A stretch of DNA of 64,000 nt from Haemonchus contortus (taxonomy: Eukaryota; Nematoda; Chromadorea; Rhabditida; Trichostrongylidae): positions 5,721,374 to 5,785,373 of the forward strand of contig LS997567.1 of the NCBI GenBank assembly GCA_000469685.2, written 5' to 3'. Both the position numbers and the translations under genes were made by a program. Below are positions 10,173 to 22,300 of the stretch, piece by piece; position 1 is the first letter of the stretch, and the number at the start of each line of letters is the position of its first letter. Below the pieces are notes generated by a model, which was not told the DNA's origin, searched no databases, and saw only the letters and a program-made list of their open reading frames with translations.

Positions 10173-13100
10173 ATTTCCGCCCTTGTTTTTATACGTGAAT
10201 TTATTCCAGTGCTTCTTATTCACTTCAAAGCTTATTAACTCGTTTTGTAGGCTTTTTAACTTTGGTGTTACTCGTTTCTGATCATATTACTCAAATTCTC
10301 GATTCACTCTCCCTTTGTAATGGTCCCTTAGTCACTGAAGAGCCTCAAATGAAGATTACCACAATGGTTTCAGGTCGGAGTTAAGTTACCGAGTACTGAG
10401 CAACTATGGGACCCTGTGGATCAGGTTTAATGTTAGCTGTACTTTCACAGTTGTAACTGTCATTTACAGTAACGTGGATAAGTTGACAGTCGTGAAATGC
10501 GCACGCTCCGCATCACTGCAGGTGTTAATTGATGTTTTCTATTTCAAAATCACTTTCCTCTACTCCGACGGATCAGCCGTACGCCTTTCAAGCCCATCAT
10601 GTAGAACCGCCTCTATTTCTTTTTGAAAGCGAAATTTATTGAGAAATCGAGGCCTAATAGAGGAGCCTTGATGGACGGCATAATGCCCACATCTGCTGCC
10701 CGTAATGTTGTGGTAAATAAACGGTTTCCTGGCAATGGTACCTTTTTCTAACAATTTTATTATTAAGAAGCCTAGGAAGCTTGCGCATTATGCGAAGGTT
10801 CGTTTTGATTTTGAAGTTTTTTATTTCTGGTTTTTTTATTTATTAGTTTCACAACACTCCATCATTCACGAACTCTTCTTCTTGGGGCTCATCCTTCCTG
10901 TTTGTAAAGGGTTGATTGACCTCTGTCTTGATTTGATTTAGTTCGAGCGACCAGTTGAGGATTTTCGTTTTCTTCTCGTATCTTACCACTGTCAGTGGGG
11001 TGTATCCTCAAAAATTACATATTTACAACAAACTGTTTTTTTTTTTGAAGTTTGGATTCCATGTTTAAAAACACGGTTGATGATGACAAAAACGCCTTTT
11101 TCCGCAATCCCAATGATCACTTAATGAGATGAGAAGGCCAACCAATAGGAACCTAGCATCCAGGTTTCTCCGCCCACCCATTTATGAGAGCCAGTGTTTT
11201 CGAGAATCCATATGCACGCTCTTGCAGCAGTCGTAATTTGCATTTATTGATCTTTCATTTCATTTTTTACAAAACATCAAGAGTCTCGAAGGTAATACTT
11301 CAGCAGTACTGGAAGAAACATCTACAGATATATGTATACACTACGAAGCAGTCTTACTTACCATAAACCCTCGCTAATATTCGCAGGTTCTATTCATGAC
11401 GCGTCTGTTCTTCCGATTCATTAATCGAATCTTTAGCAATCGGTTTCATTAATATGCTCTGGATTGATTTTGTCCGCATGAGAACTTATTGCTCAACTCA
11501 GTTATGTGAACATGCGATCACAGCTATCTGTATCGGTAGATAGGGCATCAACGAAACCAATTGATTGATATAATTAATTTTTTAAGAGCAACGGTGAAGT
11601 GATCAAGGCTGCTCAATACCTCAGAGAGCTTAGCATTTCCACTTTTCCAGGGAAAACGCTATACTTCTAAGTGATAAGGAAGAATATGGTTTACACCTTC
11701 CACTCCTTTCGGCACCTCTTCCAACCCCTAATTCTTTCCCAAGTTGATCAGAAGCGAATCACTTTCCCATTCAGTAATGAAGGCAGCTCAGCAATTTTTC
11801 TCAACTCAAGAGAGGACCCGTTGTCTCAACCTGCAAAAAGACCCGTTACTTTGTAGCTAAACATTTGTAAGTACAGTGACTACCATATTCTACCGCCCCA
11901 TGACGATTGATTTCATCTTCAGTGTCACGTACAGGTACCGACATACCGGTTTTTGTATGATCCAACCAGTTTCGATAACGTTTTTTTCTATGTACTGTCT
12001 GCTAGAATTCGACTTAGAGCGGATAATATGAGAATTTTGAACAGTAATTTGAAAGCAATGATGATTTGTAGGTATATTACATGATCATAACTGGGCTAGT
12101 GTGAAACTCGTCACAGCGAAAATGAGTTGACTAAGCCAATTTCAAATAACAGGTCATTCCAACACCACATTCAACGGTCACTAACCTCTATACTTTGGTG
12201 ATTTCCAGTTTTATGAGTTCATATTCGAAGTTTCTGACTTGTTTAAATTCCTCTAACATGTTCATTCGAGCTCTTGTGAGTAACTTAGAGCCTACCTCGA
12301 TTGTACAGAACTCTCGACTGAATACAGGTCATTTGGCTCTGTCCTTGTAGAAACTGATGAGATGGGCTGAACCTCGGATTCCACCTCCCCTTTAGGTATT
12401 GAGGGCTTGGATCGCTGACCGCATACCCTATGTAACTCGCTGGCGTAAGACGTGAAACTCACCAGTCCGCTTCATGCTCACGTAGGATTCCCATTCACAG
12501 ATGAAAGCCCTAATAGGGAAGATTTTCTACATTTGCGATCACTGGAGATTTGATTCCTCTATGGGTTGATTCACAAAGAATACCTCTTCAATCTGGGACT
12601 TACAAGTTGTTCGTTGAGGTGGATTGCCATTTATGAGTAATTATCTCCTACACCTCATTGGAAGGCTATTACCGCTTGAGAAGCCTATGAAGCCAATATT
12701 CTTCATCTCCTGAGAAACTGTCAGCACTAACATCTACCAGATACAAGTTCCAAGCCCCAAGCCCATGGAGCTGAGCGAGAAAAATATTTTCATACTAATT
12801 TCCAGGGAATTCTTCAGGTCCCATTAGTCATCATCCGCTTCCTTTCTCTTTTGATTATCTTTTAATTACTCATATACATTTGACGTGTTATTTACTTATT
12901 TACTCATGAACTGACCTGAGTGCACAATTAAATATTTACTAGGAGTAGTAACGAAAATATAGAGTTGCTTTGACGAAAGTGAACAGAGAGAGCTATACAT
13001 AGCATGTAGCTGTAATATTAATTTGCTCAGGAATGTAAAGGAAGTGTTAATGGAGTGTGCCAAGCTTAGCTGGTACCTGTAATAGCTATACCAGTCACTC

Positions 13101-16100
13101 ATTATGCACTCCTTTTGGTAAAAGTTGTAGGGTAGTGTCAGTGCTTCCCAATTGGGCATCCCAACCACCCAGTTCAGTCCCATATGAGTTCTCTCGGAGA
13201 GTTCTAGTGTTGTTAACGATTATTTGTTATAAAATAGATCTGCATAAGTCATCCATAGATCCTGCTCAATATGTTGCACTGGTTGAAACTTGATATCGAG
13301 CCGGTTTCCCTTTCAAATACAGTAGGCGTGAGAAATGGGGTGTGCAAACGGAACATATTCATTGTTGAGATGGTTTTTCAATGGCAAAGGAGACATTGTG
13401 TGACATGTCCGTGCCCTAGCAACCGTAAAATAGGCGTTGAACCGTAGAAACCATAACGTAGAGAGCCGGCCTTCTCTAAATAAATAGACGCTCCTGTCAG
13501 AGGGCAGCCAGTGCAGTCGTGCCGTCTGCTCTCTCAACTCTCTCTTTCATTGCGCCCCTGCTAATTTACAGGCACGCCGCCGTTACCGCCACAACTCGTC
13601 CAATTCTTATAGCTCTTACAATTAAATGCGAAAGTAAGAGCTTTGTTCTGGGGATTTCACAGAGAATTTTCACTTTTTGCTGCTGACACGCCAAATGCCT
13701 TTCCTCTTCTGATTTGCTTCACCCACACTCACTTTCTTCATCCAATTTTTAATATATGCCAGCAAAAAGCCGATTCTTTTTCTATTGAGGGTTTCCTCTG
13801 CAGGAACGGAACCCTAAGACTTGGTCATGACCGTTGTTAACGAGAAATAATGTAGAGCCCTTGGTTCGATCGTTATGTTTACCTGTAGCCTGCATCAGAA
13901 TGCTTAAATGTAGCGCATGATTTTAAAGCCAGTTCAAAAATGCTCCAGTGCAAGATGGGAATATTTATTTATATATTCGACATTGATCATGAAAATTAAT
14001 CTGTTTACACATTGTTCACTACATTTTGGAAACAACTTCGACTATACTGTTCACCCTGGTCATCAAGCCTGAAGGCTTCGCATCTAGAACCTCTTCATAG
14101 GGCGAAAACGGATCCTTGTGGTCCTTCGTGCGACTATCCACAGCTGCTGAAATATTCTATTGTGTTAGCTTACTTACTTTTCATTTATTTACATTCTCAT
14201 TTATTTGCATATGCATTTATGAAAACAGTTGGAAAAAAGTTGATTACATCATCTAACCTCATTTTAGACAGTTAAGTTCAGTTTGGGGAGTATTCACCGG
14301 CTATGAAGTCAAGCCGTCTAGGACCCCGGATGACTTGACTTCATATCCAGTGAAAGCTTGTTATTTACTCAAGTGGGCTCTATAATGAACTGAAGCTGTC
14401 AATCAGGAAACACTAACAGTCATATATTTTACAGGTAAAACTAGAGAAAATTTGTTGAAATTTGAATTTCTTCAACTGTGAACTGGTATGCGGGACGGTA
14501 CCGCTTAGGAGTTATCATCACATCTTGAGATGCCATTACTTTCACCAGTTCGTTTTAGCTGATTTGATTGGCTCGAAGTGTTGGAACGGGGCCTGCATAG
14601 GTTCCGCTTAGAAGGGGCTTTGAGGCTAATACCTGGCATAGGTTTCGATGGGCTTTAGCAGCTGAGTGGCCTGGGTTGAACTCGTAAAGAATTAATCGTC
14701 ATTCATAGGGGGACCGCTCAATTATTATAGGATTAAATAAGCAGGGAAAGAGAGCCGAATAGAATTGCTAAAAAGCAGTTCTGTGGAAGGTTCCAGAACA
14801 TCCAAGAACGTATAATATATTACATTTACATGATATTTGTTTCAGTAGGAACAGCATTCTCATCCGAATATCCCGCTTTGTTCGCTGACTCATTTGAACT
14901 GATTTAAAGTAGTAATTTACGTGTAATCTTACTCGAAGTGTGACCCAGGAAATGAGTGCAAAATAGGTACTATCAGTTTCACTTGCACAACTGGTTTCCA
15001 TCAAAAGCGGATCTGATGACACCTTTTCTGGCAGTCCGGCAGTGCATTTTCCCTAAATCCCTTTATGCGATCCAGAACTTAAGCCTCTGTTATCCTCGCA
15101 TTCCCTTTTCGGATCAGCGATGATTTCCTTGTGGACAATACATAGTTTAGCCACCGTTGGCGGGAGGTGTCCTTCGACACTTCCTTGCGGAAGTTGTTCC
15201 TCGTCACTTCGTCCCTCTTTGCCTTCTTGATCGGTCGAATTCCACGAGCTGTCGAAACTTTATAAACAAAATTCTGGTCTTGGTTTTATCATTCGAGGTT
15301 TGTTCATTAACAGTGTCTCCCGTAGAGAAAGCATAGAATTCTTCAGATGTTTATTTGCTCCTGTCCCTGCCCCACCTCCTATCTTCCGAATTTCTTGCAC
15401 ATTTCAGCACTTCTGTTGGTCCAGCCCTTTGCCTAGTGCATGGCGCATCCTGTCACGATCACACAATCTTTTCGATCCTCTAAGCGTTCCCATGTCCACA
15501 TACCAAGCGCGAAGGTACTGAATTCAGTGTTGTTGATTGCAAGGAAACCGTTTTGCATTGGAACCCAGGATGAGAAGGAAGTGCTCTTACTGCTTTCCTG
15601 AATGTGTAAAAAACCAAGGGGACCAGCTGGTTGGCATTTCCTGTCATACGAAATGTATCTCAGCGATTTTAAGGCAGGATAAAAACTAATGTTCTCATTA
15701 TATAATTTCATTTCACTTGCATTTTCATTCTTCATTTTTCTTTCTTCATCTTGACTTTCCGCAAACTTCACCCCTTGACTTTTATAAAAGGTCAATAGTT
15801 TATTTGGAATTAAAATTCAATATTATGTATATCAACTAGACTCTTTTATGAGGGTAACTCCATTTGGTTACAAGGTACGAAGGCAGTGATGGTACAGGCC
15901 ACGCCTCACCTACATTGGATTGAGGACCACACATTTTGCTGAAACAGGCGCTGACACTAAAGATTCTAGAAGTCACTACACTTCAGAATTTCCGAATATC
16001 ATGATCTATTCTCATTTCCGACTACAAATTAATTATATTTAATAACTCTGAGAACTGAATCCTTTGACATCCATGTTCGCTATGTGCATTTGGTATGCCC

Positions 16101-16341
16101 TCCGTTGCAGTGGTCACTTTAACCTGATATCGTGGTCCTTATCACTACTGGAGAGAAACTTTCTGCTTTCAGGGTTGGATGGATGGCAGTTTTCTGCCGA
16201 GGTTTCACTTTACTACTCTTTATTCACAGAGGTAAATTGTTGTTTGAGTCCCTCTATATTTCATGCAACTATTGAGTTTTTCTCCAGAAAACCTGATTAA
16301 TCCATGGCTTTCCAAACATACCTACATTTACTGTTTTCCAG
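10173..16341. other. Long region without a recognised gene
   Basis: About 6.2 kb of AT-rich DNA. Open frames are at most 120 codons (15433-15795, -), and none resembles a family I know or pairs with plausible introns. The 5' exon(s) of the mlt-10-like gene, including any signal peptide, probably lie in the right-hand part (about 15.3-16.3 kb), but I could not pin them down. Confidence 0.35.
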
Positions 16342-19300
16342 TACTCAGCGAACTTGATACTCCACCGCTACTCGATTCGGTGAAAACGAAAACGGACTAC
16401 TACGAGATCAATGTAGAAAAAATGAAAGGCATGTGGCATAATGCAATGATTCGTGGTCTTATAAAGGTAAGCGAAAAACCAGTAAAAAATTTTTACATCA
16501 CAATTCAAAAAATGAGGATCACCTTATAAATGACAAGAGACCTATAGTAAATCAATTTAATTATTAATTGAATAAAAGGGTGGATGCGGTCAAGTGGCAA
16601 GAGGCGCACCATCATATATGCATGGTCACGGGTTGGAATCCCGGATTGATAGCCGCCCTGGCCAACCAAGCCTTGCATTCCTTCGGGTTCGGTTAATAGG
16701 AACCAATGCTAGGATAGAAATAATCACTAGGTTAGGCCTTTCACAGCTTTTGATGTGAATGTACTTCCAATCCACTAACTGCGGCAATTGCTAGCTAGTT
16801 GCCCCGTCGCACCTTTTTCCTTAGCTAGTTGCCTTATTGCCAGTCACTTATGCATACTGCTGACGGCAGGCCAATCCAGACTATAGCCCGCCATCCCTCG
16901 ATAAGCTGTAGGCTCGGGAACGCGACGATTTCGCATTTGCACCTGGTAGCTCATAACTTCTTTATGAATGTCAAGAGCCATTGATGCCGCCACGATGAAT
17001 TACAAAGCGCGCGCGACGTGGCTGTAGACCTAATGGCACACATCTATTATTGTGCTTCGTAACGTGTATCTGTAGCCAGAACGTTAATACGTTTTTAAAA
17101 TTTGTGAAATTAAAATTTTGTGGATAAAGAATTCCACGATGCACCTTTTCCTTCTTTTCTTATAGGCCTTTTTTGAGATTCGGGGAGGAAAAACAATCCA
17201 TCCCTGGTTTGTCGGCAGTCTGATTCTTCCACCAATTTCAGGCTCGAGCAAAGGAACTGTTAGCGAATCTGCCGAAAATCGAGAAGATCGTGTACAATCA
17301 ATGTGTGACAGATGCCAAATCTACAGTAGCCCTGGCAAAATGTGCTGTACGAGTTTTCGATGCAAGGGACAACGCTAAAATGAAAGCCGATAAAGAGGCT
17401 AAACAAGCAAAGAAAACCAACAACGCTATTGTTACCATCAAAGCTCAAAGAAAGCCTTTTCCAGAGCCTTACCTAGGAAAAGAAATTGGACAAAATCGAC
17501 ATGAAAAGGAAAAACTTCCGAAGTATCACCTTCTGAAGGGGAAGTACTATCGAAATCCGATTAGACCCCAGATTCGTAGCAGGCATTTCCGTTTATACAA
17601 ACCATTGAACCACATAAGAGTAAGGAAGATGAGTTCACTGAAGGATCCCGTCTTTCGAGTGTCGCCCATAAACGAGGAAAATGTCCGCATTCTTCCAAAG
17701 TATGTCAGAAAACGAATAAGAAGGAAAAGAAAAATCGACTACGGTCTGTTTTTTATCACTTTTTTCTTTTTGCTACTCCATTTCCTTTTCTTTTATATGA
17801 CTTCCTGAAAACACTGAACAGCACATGGCAGGTCGTGAAAAGTCCAAATTACTCTGAAAGATTCAAGTTCAATTCAGAAACGGCTCCCGCCAAAACATCC
17901 CTGAACCTGCGAAGGATAGCCCTGAAATATATCAAGAAATTGCTGGGTGAGTCTTGAATTCTTTGTCTTTACTGGGGCTATTAGTGGGACCTGAAAAGCC
18001 AGGTTCGACTCCCTATTGATCTCTGAATTTTGTTACAAATGCAACTCTCAGTTCCTCAGCTGTACGACCAAGATTTTGAACAAATTGTTTGTTCAGTCTA
18101 CGTGCGGTGTTTAGCCCTCCTCGGAATCCTCCGGATAGTCGACCTCTGCGGTCCACTGATCACCATACAGGTCGACTATCTCAAGGAACCGGAAGGGCGA
18201 TCGCTGGACCGTATAAGGTCGACCATTCCGAAGGCTCGAAGGCGAAAGTGTCGAAACGTCGGCCGAATAAATGGTCCGTTCAAAATCTTATTCATCTAAG
18301 TCAAGAAATAGGTATCACTTTCTGGGCTGGTAATATTTGTCCCTAAATTGTCCCCAATGAAAAAAGGTATTAAAACATGCGCAGCTAAATTTTCGCCTTC
18401 ACCTCCACTTCATTGGTGACTTTTTGAGGGTTTTCGGTTTCTTGGCCCAACATCTTTGCATAAGTGTGGGCAGAACCCTTGAGTGGCATAAAATCCAATC
18501 ACTCTCGGCTATGCCTCCTTCATGGATGCGAAAAAAACCCCACTAAAAAAGTCTCCCAGAACCTTTACCAGTAGCTTAAATTAAGTTAGTGTTTTGAAAC
18601 CCACCCCCCCCCCCTCACCCTCCCCGCTTTTCTGGAAATTGGCACGTATTTAGGTGAACAAGAGTTCATTGTAAGTCCATTCCAAAGTCTCACGATCGCT
18701 TTTGAGGAAAATCGACGGGCAAATCCAACATTGAAAACCTTCACCTAATTCATGAACACTTTCGAAGAACAGAGAAGATCAACAACTACTTCAAGCGTAT
18801 GAATGAAGAAAATAGAAGGTAATTAAAGAAAATTTACTTTATATTTCGTAAAGGGATTGAATTTCTAGAGAGTGTTTTTTTAAATGACGCATTTCCTTTT
18901 TTACTACTCCGCGGGGCACTTAACTTACTAGGTATTTGAACGCCGGTGCTATACCAGTATCATACCGGATACCGGTATAAACCAGTGAGGACTTTATTTT
19001 GACATCCAACAGTTCAGGTTATACGAGCAAATTGCTCTTCCGATTGACAGCCGTACACCGGAAGTGATCAACAACGCTCAAACTGCAGTTGAACAAGTGC
19101 TTGAAATAGTGAACGCTTTCGCGGTAGGACCTCTACAATGTTACAAAAGTCGAACAAAGAAAAACAAAAGATATCTGCCTCGGGATACATGAAAGATATC
19201 TATTATTAACGAGCATTGGCCCTTGATTAAAAAAAACCACTTTATTTTGTGAGAGAGTACTTCACAGGCACTAATATCGATAGGGTGTGGAGCAGAAGGA

Positions 19301-22300
19301 ACGAAATGGTCACGCGCGGCTAAAGCCACGTCGCGCGCGAAAGAATGTAGCAGAGTGCAGCGACAAGTAATACAGCAACAAAAGAACTAACAATAGAATC
19401 ATGCTATAAGTAATAATCGCATAGCGATTTAGCTGTATGAAGAATGCTAGAATTGGTATAATGAGGCATATGGTCCGCGACCGCCGCGTGCGGCGGATCG
19501 ATTACGCCCGTTCCTACTGCCCGTCTCCCAAATCGATAGACCTTTTCAGGCGTCTAAATCATCACCGGGCAAGGTATCAGTGCTGTCACCTCGACTCCTG
19601 TCATTGTTCCCTGAACCAGCTCGAGCACCTGGGAAACGCCTTCTGTCTCCAACGTTTTTCAGTTTCCAAAAAGATGGCTACCTCTCTCTTCCGGAAGTAT
19701 TTGATGTAAGTTCAAAGATGAATTTAGTAGAATATAGCCGTCAATTCCAAAGGGCTGGTCTCCATAACTCTCCTCGAACTAAAGCGTGCTTCAATGAAGT
19801 TTAGTTTACTTGTAATATATTTAGCCTTTTCGGTGAGTCTTTCTTTTACTGTACGTTTTGAATACGATCATTAGCGGTGAATTTCAATAATGTGAAGTTC
19901 AAAAACGAGTTTAAACGAACCAATCCAAACTGTGAGGAGAACTCGTCCCTCAGACTGGAAGTTATTGTGAAGCTAGACAGTTCTCCGAAGAGGAAAAATC
20001 AAAAACTACTTTTCTTTCAATGAGATATGTCCAATAGGTTGGGGCATGAAGTAATTTTTACATTCAGATAATTACAACTAACCAAAGATATCAGCAGCTC
20101 ATGTTGGATGTCGTTCTAGACATCAGTGGAGCTGGAGCAGTGCTAGAGGTCAGTTTCAATCCTCATTATGGTTAAAGGTACGTTACGCGAGAAGGGTAAG
20201 GGTGAAAGGTATCACTAAGATGGTTGACAAATGTCTCAATCTTCCCAGGAACGACTAGGGAGTTTTTTGAATTTTCGTGGTGGACCTAAACTCCTATTTC
20301 CTACATTTCCTCACGGAATCGAGCCAGGTAGTGTCCTAGTACAACATCTGAACAGCTGCCGTGGTATATGAATAGCGCTGTATCTGTGGGGCTGGAGAAG
20401 GTCCGTCCGTGTTGTCTTATCTTTGGCTCACAGTCGTGGACCTAGCGCGATTCGTATGCCTATCTGACAACTGCGACGTTTGTCAAAGATCGCAGGCCGA
20501 CCCGCCGCATGCGATGGCTGCGGCGTGACCTAGTTTCGAAGGACGCGCGCAACGAAGCGCACCCTATGGGGCTACATGAGGCCTGATATTAAGGCGTATA
20601 AACAAGGCTGTAGTCGCTTCTGCTGTCAGTTTGTTGAGGACTTTTTTCTTTGAACCCACCGTTGTCCACTAAACTTCGTTATATTGCGCAACAAAGTCAC
20701 AAACGCTGACCTTCCACGTCATGGAAGCTTCCTCGAGCTCGAGCTGGATATACGAACCGAACGTCGGTGGTTATCCAACTGACTTTGACCCGTTCGTGAG
20801 CAAAATCCTATGAGAGAGGCGATGGGATTCTTCGCTTCCAATTTTTTTTCTGACTTTCAGGATCTAGTCATTAAAATGAAACCAGAAATGGATGAGCTAA
20901 AGAACGTGAAACTTCCACTTGTCGAGGAGCTTTCTCAGAGGGACGCCAACTGGATGCGGTACGCAGTATGCTTACTTTTACTGCTTACTTTATCTGATCA
21001 GCGAGAGAGGTTTTTTTTTATCTTGTTTCACTTACTGAGTTATGGACCCAAAGTTGTCTCCGTATGATCTAAATAACCAGCCCCTCCACGTACAGGTTGC
21101 TCTGTCACAACACTAGTACGAGTACCAGCAACTTGTAGTATCCATTGATACATGGGAGTATTGCACCTAAACGTTTGTAATTTATATAATATATGTATAT
21201 GTATATAATTCCGAGTTGTAAGTGCTCTTATTTCGCCGCAGTAGTTAATTTACGACTACGGGGAGAGCGCTTTTATTCCCAACCAGCCTGCGGCGATTCT
21301 TAGCTAGTTGCCTCGTTACGCTGTTGAGAAACAAATGCCTAGTTTTACCACTCTAATTGTACAGTTGACTTCTATTGCAGTGTACACAAATCATTCAACG
21401 ATGACCAAGCAAGAGAGTATGCTGAAAAAGGTTATACATTCTTGGACGAAGCCCAACTAAATCTCATATATAGTGAACAAGGTCAGTAGTATTATAAAAG
21501 TAATACGTTACTTCGTAATTCATTACTTCGCCATTGTTAAATGTAAATTCCCTTTTGGTAAGTATGCCCTTACAGATCAGCTACAGACCGGACTCAACAC
21601 TACGAAATTGGGAAATATGTCCAAGGAAGAAAAAGTCCGAAGGTTAGAAAACGATATTCGAGAAATGGCCGCTTTAGATCGGCCAAAGTGGCCCATGTGG
21701 GATACTGGTGAGTTTAAAATTTCAGATCATTTTGTTTATATACATAGTTGGCGATACCTGGTAATTCGGTTACCTCCCGTATTCTTTTCGCTCTTCCTCA
21801 CGTCGACATTGCACCAACCAAGGGTAGCAACTGGGGTGTGGTACTTGTACCTGAACTCACCTCTTAAGGAAAACAATCACGTCTCCTTTTTTCCTACCCC
21901 GTATTCCGTATTCATGACTTGCACATTTTCTAAATGTTTATTCATTATTCCCGAGCCTGTGCCGTTATTAATTATAGGTAAAGAGAATTTAATGGGAGAC
22001 GGGCAGTTGAATCATTGTGTAATCGATTCGCCGCACGCGGCAGTTGCGGGCTAGTTGCCGCGTATTGCAGTTCTAGCGTCCTTCATACAGCTCGATCGAA
22101 CATGATTCTACTGTTTCTGTTCTTGTATTCCTTGCTCGCTGCACCGCTTCCGATTCATTGTGCCATATTCCTTTGCGCGCGACGTCGCTCTCGCCGCGAG
22201 GCGACCATTTCGATTCAACTGCACCACACCTGAACCTAGCTAGTTGAATAGGTAGAACATTAATTGTTCCAATTCTCAGGCATCTCTCGTTGTCCGAACA

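Noticed and set aside
10050..10200. tRNA genes suggested by GGTTCGAATCCC-type boxes at 8.6, 10.1, 16.6 and 26.5 kb
   Set aside because: No acceptor stem or full cloverleaf, and all share a long non-tRNA body, so they are SINEs.
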